This document shows positions 57,197 through 64,000 of a stretch of 64,000 bases of DNA, one piece after another. This DNA comes from Microbacterium sp. zg-Y1090 (GTDB taxonomy: Bacteria > Actinomycetota > Actinomycetes > Actinomycetales > Microbacteriaceae). The number at the start of each line of letters is the position of its first letter. The stretch's first letter is position 1. The DNA lies in NCBI RefSeq assembly GCF_030246945.1, contig NZ_CP126742.1, positions 744,001 to 808,000 on the forward strand. Direction: 5' to 3'. The notes below the pieces were generated by a model. That model worked only from the letters and a program-made list of their open reading frames with translations, had not been told where the DNA came from and searched no databases. A program made the position numbers and the translations under genes.

Positions 57197-57940
57197 ATGC
57201 CAGCTTCGGATGCCCCTCGGACCGCGCGGGCGCAGCTGGCCGCGCTGGCCGACGCCGTGGAACGCCGCCGGCGCAGCGAGCCGGGCGTGACACCCTCGTT
57301 CGGACCGCTGATCGACCTGCCCGTCGCACCCGGCTCGCGTCCCGCGGCGGTGCTCATCCTCTTCGGCGTGCTGGATGCCACGCCCAGCGGGCGCCCCGCC
57401 GCCGACACAGCCGTCTCGCGCGACCTCGACGTGCTGCTTCTCGCGCGGGCGGCGACCCTGCGCTCGCACCCCGGACAGGTGGCGTTCCCCGGCGGGCGGG
57501 TGGATCCCGGCGACGACGGACCCATCGCCGCGGCGCTGCGCGAGGCGCAGGAGGAGACGGGTCTCGACCCCTCCGGTGTGGAGGTGCTCGGGGCCCTCGA
57601 AACAATCCCGCTGGCGTTCTCGCGGCACCTCGTCACTCCGGTGCTCGGGTGGTGGCGGCATCCGTCGCGCGTGCGCGTCGTGGACGAAGGCGAGTCCGCG
57701 GCGGTCTTCCGTGCGCCCGTGGCCGACTTGCTGAATCCGGCCAACCGCGGCGTCACCGTGCTTCGCGACGGCGCACGCGAGATGCGCGGACCGGCCTTCT
57801 CCGTCGGAGAGGGGCCGGGGGCCCACCTCGTGTGGGGATTCACCGCGATGGTGCTCGACGTGCTGTTCGATCGGCTCGGCTGGACCGAGCCGTGGGATGC
57901 CACCCGCGAGATGCCGCTGGAGCTGCCGCCCGATCGGTGA
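57197..57940 (+). CDS. NUDIX hydrolase, CoA pyrophosphatase type
   Basis: A 247-residue NUDIX enzyme. The UPF0035-type lead-in LRSHPGQVAFPGGRVDPGD joins the NUDIX box, whose catalytic part REAQEETGL lies near residue 117. This arrangement is typical of CoA/acyl-CoA diphosphatases (NudL). A C-terminal VWGFTAMVLDVLFDRLG agrees. Leaderless. Confidence 0.9.
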   Translation: MPASDAPRTARAQLAALADAVERRRRSEPGVTPSFGPLIDLPVAPGSRPAAVLILFGVLDATPSGRPAADTAVSRDLDVLLLARAATLRSHPGQVAFPGGRVDPGDDGPIAAALREAQEETGLDPSGVEVLGALETIPLAFSRHLVTPVLGWWRHPSRVRVVDEGESAAVFRAPVADLLNPANRGVTVLRDGAREMRGPAFSVGEGPGAHLVWGFTAMVLDVLFDRLGWTEPWDATREMPLELPPDR

Positions 57941-57989
57941 CCGACGGCCGGCGTGGCGGATCAGCCGATGTCGTCGGAGGGAGGGCGCG

Positions 57990-60002
57990 TCAGCAGCGGC
58001 AGGCCGGTGCATCCTCTTGCGTCTGGGCTGCGCGGTGTTCCGCTGTGCCGTGCGAGGGCACCCCGTCGGTCGCGCAACATCCGGCGCTGTCTCCGGTCAC
58101 GTCCGCGTGCGCGCGCATCGGGGCCGGAACGTCCAGTGTCGGGTTTCGGTCGAAGAAGCCGTGCGGCACCAGGCTGAAGCCGGCGCTGTCCACGGGCATG
58201 ATCGGCCAGTCTTCCGTTCGCGGGAAGTGCGTCAGCCCGAACGTGTGCCACAGCACGAGGTCCTGACCGTCGATGTCGGCATCCCGCTCGATCCACCGAT
58301 CGATCGTGCCGAAGCCATCGTTCTGGTTCACCAGTTCGCCGGACGGGAAGCGCTCGTCGGGGGAGTACCGCGTCACCCACAGATCGTGCGTCGTGAAGGC
58401 CGCGCGCCGGGCGATGGACGATGAGGGATCGGCGAGGAGGCTCGGCTGCCCCTCGGCCCGCAGAATGTAGCCCACCGGCTTGCCGACGATGTTGGTGACC
58501 TCCGGGTTCACCACGTGCCACACGCGGCCGCGCTTGCCGTCGGCATCCCGCACGCCCACCCGTTCGGTGCGGAGCCGCGTGGTCGAGAGGGTGAAGGCGT
58601 TGCCGTAGGGGTTCGCCTCGCCCACCGGCACGCGCTGCGCCTCCAGCTCGTCGACGGCGTTGTTCACGCCATCGACCATCATGTCGAGTCGGGCGGAGAA
58701 GAGGTGCTGGTGATACGGCGCTCCGATTCCCGGCGCGATCTGGGACGCCCACGGGTAGTCACTGCCATCCGGCTGGGTACCGGGGTAGGCCGAGGCGAAC
58801 ACCACGCCGGTCGCCTTGCATTCCAGCTCGATGCGGCCGTCGAGGTAGAGGTGCCAGTAGAACCCGTAGTCGTAGTTCCCGACGGTGATGAAGGACGAGA
58901 TGACCAAGCGCCGGTTTCGGCGGACATCGCCCGAACGGTAGTACTCGTCGGTGTGCTTCCAGAGGATGGAGGCGTCCTCCTCGTGCATGCAGATGGCGTT
59001 GCGGATCGTGCGCGGCATGCCGTCGGTCGCGGCGATCGTCGCGTCGAAGTAATGGATCTCGCCGAGGCAGTCGCAGCCGAGCTCCAGCGAGTTCGCGCAC
59101 TTGCCCAGCGAATACTCCCCGGCATCGAAGTAGTTCTGCCAGAACCGCACGGGGCTCGGGTCGCCGTAGGGCACGACCATCTCCGCGATCGACGCGCGAT
59201 AGAGGATCGGCCGCAGTCGCTCGCCGTCGGTGAAGGACAGCTCGTGCAGCGTCAGCCCTTCCACCTGGTTGAATCCGATGCGGAAACGCCACTTCTCCCA
59301 CTCCACGATGTCCCCGTCGACAGTGAAGCTGGGGCCCTCCGGCTGGGTGATCACGATCGGTTTCTGCGTCGTCCGCGGCGCCGGCAATTCAGCCGGCAGA
59401 TGGAAGTTGTGGCGCTCCTGCGGCACGTCGAAGTGCCGATCTTCGATCAGCCGCATCATCTCGCCGGTGATCAGATCGACGTACGCCACCACCCCGTCGA
59501 TCGGGTGGGCCCAGGCGTTGTCGTCCTCGTCGAGCTGCAGGAACGACAGGCACCGCACGATGCGCCGGCCGTCCTCGTCGGGCAGCCCGAAGCGACCAGC
59601 CGACAGGGCGGAGATGCGCACCAGAGAGACATCCTCGATGCCCCGTCGGGCCATCGCCGCGACCCACTGAGGCTCCGCGCGCAGCAGGTGCTCGACGCGC
59701 TCGAACTCGTCCTCGACGATCGGCGGCTGACCCTCCGCGATCACGTCGACCTCCCGCTGCCCGACCACTGCGCGCGCGACGAGATCGACCGTCACCTCGT
59801 GCACCGCTCCGGTGACGCGATCCATTACGACGTTCCCGACACGACGGTCGTGCGCGCTGCCCTCGAGCACGGCGGCCTTGTCCGGCTCGATGAGGTTCAC
59901 GAGCATGAACGCGGTCGTGGCGTCGTCGAAGCCGGCGCCGAGGACGATGTCGCGGTTGGCCTGGATCTCGGAAGAGGTGAGTCGGTCGAGCGGGTGGGAC
60001 AT
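57990..60002 (-). CDS. copper-containing primary-amine oxidase
   Basis: A 670-residue copper amine oxidase oxidising primary amines to aldehydes with release of ammonia and H2O2. The topaquinone precursor Tyr is in VGNYDYGFYW near residue 385; the catalytic base Asp in YFDAGEYSLG near residue 300; copper ligands in APYHQHLFSARLDM and FGLTHFPRTEDWP. It resembles tyramine/phenylethylamine/histamine oxidases of actinobacteria. Last gene of the amine operon; the ALDH stop is 32 bp upstream. A Cys-rich tail (CCATDG...PACRC) extends past the fold. Confidence 0.93.
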   Translation of the reverse strand: MSHPLDRLTSSEIQANRDIVLGAGFDDATTAFMLVNLIEPDKAAVLEGSAHDRRVGNVVMDRVTGAVHEVTVDLVARAVVGQREVDVIAEGQPPIVEDEFERVEHLLRAEPQWVAAMARRGIEDVSLVRISALSAGRFGLPDEDGRRIVRCLSFLQLDEDDNAWAHPIDGVVAYVDLITGEMMRLIEDRHFDVPQERHNFHLPAELPAPRTTQKPIVITQPEGPSFTVDGDIVEWEKWRFRIGFNQVEGLTLHELSFTDGERLRPILYRASIAEMVVPYGDPSPVRFWQNYFDAGEYSLGKCANSLELGCDCLGEIHYFDATIAATDGMPRTIRNAICMHEEDASILWKHTDEYYRSGDVRRNRRLVISSFITVGNYDYGFYWHLYLDGRIELECKATGVVFASAYPGTQPDGSDYPWASQIAPGIGAPYHQHLFSARLDMMVDGVNNAVDELEAQRVPVGEANPYGNAFTLSTTRLRTERVGVRDADGKRGRVWHVVNPEVTNIVGKPVGYILRAEGQPSLLADPSSSIARRAAFTTHDLWVTRYSPDERFPSGELVNQNDGFGTIDRWIERDADIDGQDLVLWHTFGLTHFPRTEDWPIMPVDSAGFSLVPHGFFDRNPTLDVPAPMRAHADVTGDSAGCCATDGVPSHGTAEHRAAQTQEDAPACRC

Positions 60003-60034
60003 GGGGGCTCCGAGGGGTGAGGGGCGGCAGGGGG

Positions 60035-61522
60035 TCAGCGGCCGGCGAACCAGGTCGTCTTGAGGGAGGTGAACTTGTCGAGGGCGTGCAGGGAGAGATC
60101 GCGGCCGAACCCGGATTGCTTGACGCCCCCGAACGGGGTGGTCACATCCAGGGCGTCCACGGTGTTGACCGAGACGGTGCCCACGCGCAGCGCCCGGGAT
60201 ACCCGGAGGGCGCGATGGATGTCGTCGGTGAACACGGATGCCGCGAGTCCATATTCGCTGTCGTTGGCCAGTCGCACGGCCTCGTCCTCGTCGTCGAACA
60301 CGGAGACGGCCAGGACAGGGCCGAAAATCTCCTCGCGCCACAGCGCGCTGTCCACGGGCGTGTCGGCGAACACGGTCGGCGCCAGGAAGAACCCGCCGGA
60401 GTCGGCGTGCAGCTGCTCTCCGCCGGTGACCAGGCGTGCGTCCTCCTTCGCGGCGGCCACGTGGGCGAGCACCCTCGACAGCTGACCGGCGCTGACGAGC
60501 GGGCCCATCGCGCTCGCGGGATCCATCGGATCCCCCACGGCGAGGGCCTGTGCGCGGGCGGCGATGCGCTCGATGAGCGCGTCGGCGATCGATCGGTGCA
60601 CCAGCAGTCGGGAGTTGGCCGAGCACACCTGTCCGCTGCACGAGAAGATCCCCGCCACGGCGCGATCCGCGACCAGGTCGAGGTCGGCGGCATCGGGGAA
60701 GACGATGTTGGCGCTCTTGCCGCCGCACTCCAGCCAGACCGCCTTCATGTTCGAGCGGCCGGCGTACTCGAGGAAGAGCTTCCCGACCGTCGTCGAGCCG
60801 GTGAAGGCGATCACGTCGACATCGGGGTGCAGCCCCAAGGCCTGCCCGGCTTCCGTGCCGTGCCCGGGCACCACGTTGAGGACGCCCGCGGGCAGCCCGG
60901 CCGCGACGGCGAGTTCCGCAAGGCGCAGGGCTGACAGAGGCGATTCCTCGGCCGGCTTCAGGATGACGCTGTTCCCCGCAGCCAGCGCAGGTGCCAGCTT
61001 CCAGATCGCCATCTCGAGCGGGTAGTTCCACGGCACGACTGCGCCCACGACGCCCACCGGCTCCCGGGTCACGATCGCCAGGTCGGGAGCCGCCACCGGT
61101 GCGACCTCGCCGTACAGCTTGTCGATCGCCTCCGCGTACCACTGCAGGATGGCGGCGCTGCCCGGCACGTCGATCGTGGAGGTGTCGGAGATCAGCTTGC
61201 CGCCGTCGAGGGTGTCGAGTACGGCGAGGTCATCGCCCGCCGCGCGGATCGCGTCGGCCAGGGCCAGCAGAACCGTCTTGCGCTCTGCGGGGGACGCCTG
61301 CGACCATGCCCCGTCGTCGAATGCCCGTCGAGCGGAGACCACGGCGCGATCGACATCGGCCGCGCGACACCGGGCCACCCTGGCCAGAACCTGTCCGGTG
61401 GCGGGATTCACCGTGTCGAAGGTGCCGCCGTCGGCGGCGTCGACGAAGACGCCGTCGATGAACGCCTGCGTGCGGAAGGGGACGGTCTCGGCCAGCGCGG
61501 ACCACTCAGCGTGTGTGGGCAT
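60035..61522 (-). CDS. aldehyde dehydrogenase
   Basis: A 495-residue NAD(P)-dependent aldehyde dehydrogenase. VVPWNYPLEMAIWKLAPALA, FTGSTTVGK near residue 240, catalytic Glu in WLECGGKSANIV near residue 262 and catalytic Cys in FSCSGQVCSANSRL near residue 297. It would oxidise the aldehyde made by the amine oxidase encoded next. Its start overlaps the M20 gene by 17 bp, so translation is coupled. Confidence 0.94.
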   Translation of the reverse strand: MPTHAEWSALAETVPFRTQAFIDGVFVDAADGGTFDTVNPATGQVLARVARCRAADVDRAVVSARRAFDDGAWSQASPAERKTVLLALADAIRAAGDDLAVLDTLDGGKLISDTSTIDVPGSAAILQWYAEAIDKLYGEVAPVAAPDLAIVTREPVGVVGAVVPWNYPLEMAIWKLAPALAAGNSVILKPAEESPLSALRLAELAVAAGLPAGVLNVVPGHGTEAGQALGLHPDVDVIAFTGSTTVGKLFLEYAGRSNMKAVWLECGGKSANIVFPDAADLDLVADRAVAGIFSCSGQVCSANSRLLVHRSIADALIERIAARAQALAVGDPMDPASAMGPLVSAGQLSRVLAHVAAAKEDARLVTGGEQLHADSGGFFLAPTVFADTPVDSALWREEIFGPVLAVSVFDDEDEAVRLANDSEYGLAASVFTDDIHRALRVSRALRVGTVSVNTVDALDVTTPFGGVKQSGFGRDLSLHALDKFTSLKTTWFAGR

Positions 61523-62702
61523 GGGTGTGCTCCTTTTCGGGACAGGGCAGGGGGGAGTCGTGGTGCCGGGCGGCGTCGATGACGGTCTGTGCCATCAGGA
61601 TCGCACCCTCGACGGCGGCCTCCTCCGCGGCGGGGGTGCCGGCGGCGTCGGCGAACGCCTCCTGGTGATTGACGGCGGGGAGGGACCCGATGGAGAGGTA
61701 GGGGTGGATGGCCCGGACCACCCGCGACACGTTGCCCATGTCGGTCGACGCGGTGTTCATCCCGCCCGGCCGCACCTCGTCGAGATCCATGTCGCGGCCG
61801 CGGGCGGCGGCGTTGCGGGCGAAGGCCGCGACGAGGTCCTCGTCGTTGTGGAACTCCGAGTACCGATGGCTCGTCTCCTGGAGGTCCACCGTGCACCCCG
61901 TCGCGAGGGCGCCGGCCTCGAAGCACGCCATCACGCGGGGGTAGACCTCCTCGAGCTCCTCGAGCGTCGCGGCCCGCACGTACCAGCTGCCCAGCGCCGA
62001 CCCCGGGATCGCGTTGGGGGCGCTGCCGGCCTCCCGCACGATGCCGTGGACGCGGACGCTCGGCGGAAGCTGCTGACGCAGAAGGCCGATGGCGACCTGG
62101 GCGACAGTGAAGGCATCGGCGGCGTTGATGCCCAGCGTCGGGTAGGCGGCGGCGTGCGTCTCGCGGCCGCGGTACGCGACGTCGAGGTGCGCCACGGCCA
62201 GCGGGCGGGCATAGACCGAGTCCGCCGGCCCGGGGTGCACCATCATGGCGATGTCCACGCCGTCGAACACGCCGGCCTCGAGCAGCATCACCTTGCCGCC
62301 GCCGCCCTCCTCCGCCGGGGCGCCGACCACGGTGAGCGTGAGCCCGAGCTCGTCCGCGAGCGGCGCCAGCGCGGATGCCGCGCCGACGGCGGCCGCGGCG
62401 ATCACGTTGTGACCGCATGCGTGACCGAGTCCGGCGAGCGCGTCGTACTCGGCCACGATCGCCACGTGCAGCGAACCCGTCCCGGTCGTCGCGGTGAAGG
62501 CCGTCGGCAGGCCGCCCGCACCGCGGCTCACGGTCATGCCGAGCTCCGCCAGCGCGTCCGTCAGCAGGGCGGCAGCCCGGTGCTCGTCGAACGCGGTCTC
62601 GGGGTCGGCATGGAGCGCGCGGCTGATGCCGACGACGAGTCCGCGACGGTCCTCCACCGCGTCGGCCGCCCACCGTTTGAGCTCCACCGCTGACGTGCTC
62701 AT
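61506..62702 (-). CDS. M20 family metal-dependent amidohydrolase
   Basis: A 398-residue M20D amidohydrolase (AbgB-like). Metal motifs are GLGHACGHNVIA near residue 92, APAEEGGGGKVMLLEAG near residue 128 and VAYRGRETHAAAYPTLGINAADAF near residue 177 with the dimerisation domain. It may cleave an N-acyl or peptide amide to free the amine. The start overlaps the DUF1028 stop (ATGA). Confidence 0.9.
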   Translation of the reverse strand: MSTSAVELKRWAADAVEDRRGLVVGISRALHADPETAFDEHRAAALLTDALAELGMTVSRGAGGLPTAFTATTGTGSLHVAIVAEYDALAGLGHACGHNVIAAAAVGAASALAPLADELGLTLTVVGAPAEEGGGGKVMLLEAGVFDGVDIAMMVHPGPADSVYARPLAVAHLDVAYRGRETHAAAYPTLGINAADAFTVAQVAIGLLRQQLPPSVRVHGIVREAGSAPNAIPGSALGSWYVRAATLEELEEVYPRVMACFEAGALATGCTVDLQETSHRYSEFHNDEDLVAAFARNAAARGRDMDLDEVRPGGMNTASTDMGNVSRVVRAIHPYLSIGSLPAVNHQEAFADAAGTPAAEEAAVEGAILMAQTVIDAARHHDSPLPCPEKEHTHAHTR

Positions 62703-63370
62703 TCGTCGCCCGGCACGCCGTACGACGGTGCCGCCGAGGGATCGATCGCGCGGATGAGGTAGTCGCTCTTCTGGGGGAGCCAGAGGCCGACGAGGCGGCG
62801 CAGCTCCGCCACCGGCTCGGCGTGGTCGTCCACCCGCAGGTCGGTCACCCGCCACGAGGCCGCATCCGACACGACGGCCAGTCCGGCCGAACGCAGCGGT
62901 CCGGCCTCGCCGCCGGCGGCCTGCGCCGCTTCGAGCCCGGCCAGCAGCCGCTCCTCGAACGACCCGGCCGCGGCGGTGAACCCGGCCACCATCTGCTCGA
63001 GCACGTCGTCGCCCGCGAGCATGTTGCCGGCGGCGACGCATCCCTCGCCCAGCCGGTGCCCGTGGATGCCGAGCGCACGCGACCCCGAGTGCACGGCGAC
63101 GCGCCCAGCGGCATCCACCACGGTCAGCTGCCGGTAGTCGCCGTGGGTGTCGGACGCGAGGGCCGCAGTGAGCGCATCGGAGGCGGGCGCACCGTCGGCG
63201 AGCGCACGCAGCGCCGCCGGGCCGAGGGCCGGGTTCGTGACGTTCTGCGACGCGACAGCGCCCACCCCCGAAGCCAGGTGCAGGCAGCGTGAAGCGACGG
63301 CGGGGCTCGAGGAGGCGATCACCATGCCGAACGCGCCGTCGGCGTCGCGGGCTGCGAGCGAGAGCGTCAC
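62699..63370 (-). CDS. DUF1028 family protein
   Basis: A 223-residue protein with an Ntn-hydrolase-like N-terminus (VTLSLAARDADGAFGMVIAS), the family signature QNVTNPALGPAALRALADG near residue 42 and GHRLGEGCVAAGNML near residue 102. DUF1028 genes are frequently placed with amidohydrolases and RidA, as here. GTG start overlapping the RidA stop (GTGA). Confidence 0.88.
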   Translation of the reverse strand: MTLSLAARDADGAFGMVIASSSPAVASRCLHLASGVGAVASQNVTNPALGPAALRALADGAPASDALTAALASDTHGDYRQLTVVDAAGRVAVHSGSRALGIHGHRLGEGCVAAGNMLAGDDVLEQMVAGFTAAAGSFEERLLAGLEAAQAAGGEAGPLRSAGLAVVSDAASWRVTDLRVDDHAEPVAELRRLVGLWLPQKSDYLIRAIDPSAAPSYGVPGDE

Positions 63371-63807
63371 AGCGTCACCGTGTGGTCGTCGGCCGGGTCG
63401 CTGATCACGGCGGTCGCGTCGATCTCGACGAGCCACTCCGGACGGGCGAGGGCTTCGACGACCAGGCCCGTCGAGACGGGGTGGACGCCCTTGAGCCAGC
63501 GGCCCATCGTGCGGTACACCGTCTCCCGGTAGCGGATGTCCGTGAGGTACACGACGACCTTCACGATGTCCTCCAGCCGGGACCCGGCCTCGCGCAGCAG
63601 CAGGTCGATATTGGCCATCGCCTTCTCGGTCTGAGCTTCGACGTCGCCGATGCCCACGCTCTCGCGAGTGTCGAGGTCCTGTCCGATCTGACCGCGCAGG
63701 TAAACGACGCCCCCGGCCACAACGGCCTGGCACAGGTCGTTGTCGAGGTCCTGCTCGGGGTAGGTGACCTTCGTGTTGAACGGGCGGATGCGGGTGTGAG
63801 CGGTCAT
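63367..63807 (-). CDS. RidA family protein
   Basis: A 146-residue YjgF/RidA protein, probably hydrolysing reactive enamines or imines formed in amine oxidation. GGVVYLRGQIGQDL, then AMANIDLLLREAGSRLEDIVKV and YLTDIRYRETV; the C-terminus has ARPEWLVEIDATAV, where the Arg that binds the carboxylate is kept. The ATG overlaps the previous stop. Confidence 0.9.
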   Translation of the reverse strand: MTAHTRIRPFNTKVTYPEQDLDNDLCQAVVAGGVVYLRGQIGQDLDTRESVGIGDVEAQTEKAMANIDLLLREAGSRLEDIVKVVVYLTDIRYRETVYRTMGRWLKGVHPVSTGLVVEALARPEWLVEIDATAVISDPADDHTVTL

Positions 63808-64000
63808 CGCGTGATCTCCATCTCTGCGGCGGCGGATTCCAGGGGCACGGCAGCCGCCGTGGCGGGGGCGGCGTCGTGGCCGGCGTCGGGTCCGGGGTAC
63901 GCGAGGTAGCTGCGCTGGATCTGGATGTGATCGCACACGTGCTTGGCGTCGTGCCAGACGCCCCAGATGAAGCTGGAGCCGCGGCGCGACTGCCACGGCA
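63804..64000 (-). CDS. unidentified protein, C-terminal 65 codons
   Basis: Only the 3' end is in the window; the 5' part lies beyond the right edge. The visible polypeptide ends with SRRGSSFIWGVWHDAKHVCDH..., a tyrosine/proline stretch SYLAYPGPDAG and an Ala-rich acidic tail ending AAAEMEITR. It is polar and contains no membrane helix. Its TGA overlaps the RidA start, so it belongs to the amine operon. I do not recognise the family. Confidence 0.7.
   Translation of the reverse strand, partial: PWQSRRGSSFIWGVWHDAKHVCDHIQIQRSYLAYPGPDAGHDAAPATAAAVPLESAAAEMEITR

Noticed and set aside
1..64000. tRNA, rRNA, prophage, integrase or transposase genes
   Set aside because: I read for cloverleaf ends, rRNA cores and recombinase motifs and found none; only REP-like and tandem repeats were seen.

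Overview
The window is a gene-dense stretch of very high-GC DNA, with no rRNA, tRNA, CRISPR array, transposase or phage gene that I could see. It looks like the chromosome of an actinobacterium, most probably Microbacterium or another member of the Microbacteriaceae. The reasons are the GC-rich third codon positions, GTG starts, many apparently leaderless genes (a TANNNT -10 box 6-7 nt before the start codon), a DUF222-HNH protein, F420-type PPOX proteins, a PadR protein with a glycine-rich head and REP-like repeats carrying the GTCGTTGAGCGAG core. Genus assignment is inference from style, not a search.

Layout. 1-13997: small housekeeping and stress genes, namely a luciferase-like oxidoreductase, DUF3054, a small HNH protein, a PEP-mutase-family enzyme, a NYN protein, GH15-SDR, Dps, a SulP transporter, a serine hydrolase, an acetyltransferase, an SRPBCC protein, TrhO and a sirtuin. 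14016-21576: an alpha-mannoside locus (GH38 mannosidase, two permeases, binding protein, ROK repressor) with a strong ROK-type operator. 21747-23703: an MFS transporter with a possible structured leader, and an FMN reductase. 23794-29745: an Fbp-type ABC transporter coupled to a LacI regulator and a phosphoesterase. 30038-36586: phosphoesterase, zinc alcohol dehydrogenase, a four-gene membrane block (47-aa peptide, DUF2243, frameshifted CtaG), and a coupled glycosyltransferase-endonuclease-membrane operon. 36673-39140: a two-component system and a membrane-anchored acidic protein probably under its control. 39223-57940: scattered single genes (PPOX, SDR, MsrA, LuxR, FAD oxidase, M18 peptidase, PadR-AarF, DUF222-HNH, muralytic enzyme, lactonase, NUDIX). 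57990-64000: a coupled amine-catabolism operon read right to left (unknown gene, RidA, DUF1028, M20 amidohydrolase, aldehyde dehydrogenase, copper amine oxidase).

The most unusual signals lie between the genes. Seven promoters, several in front of typical stress or redox genes, share a G(T/G)CAACC box 26-27 bp upstream of a -10-like hexamer, which suggests an undescribed activator site or regulon. A 12-unit array of about 41-bp hairpin repeats fills the convergent gap 41066-41567. A near-consensus SOS box overlaps the -35 region of the DUF222-HNH gene. Three dyads of the form TGTGAG-N6-CTCACA sit in the 520-bp gap before trhO.
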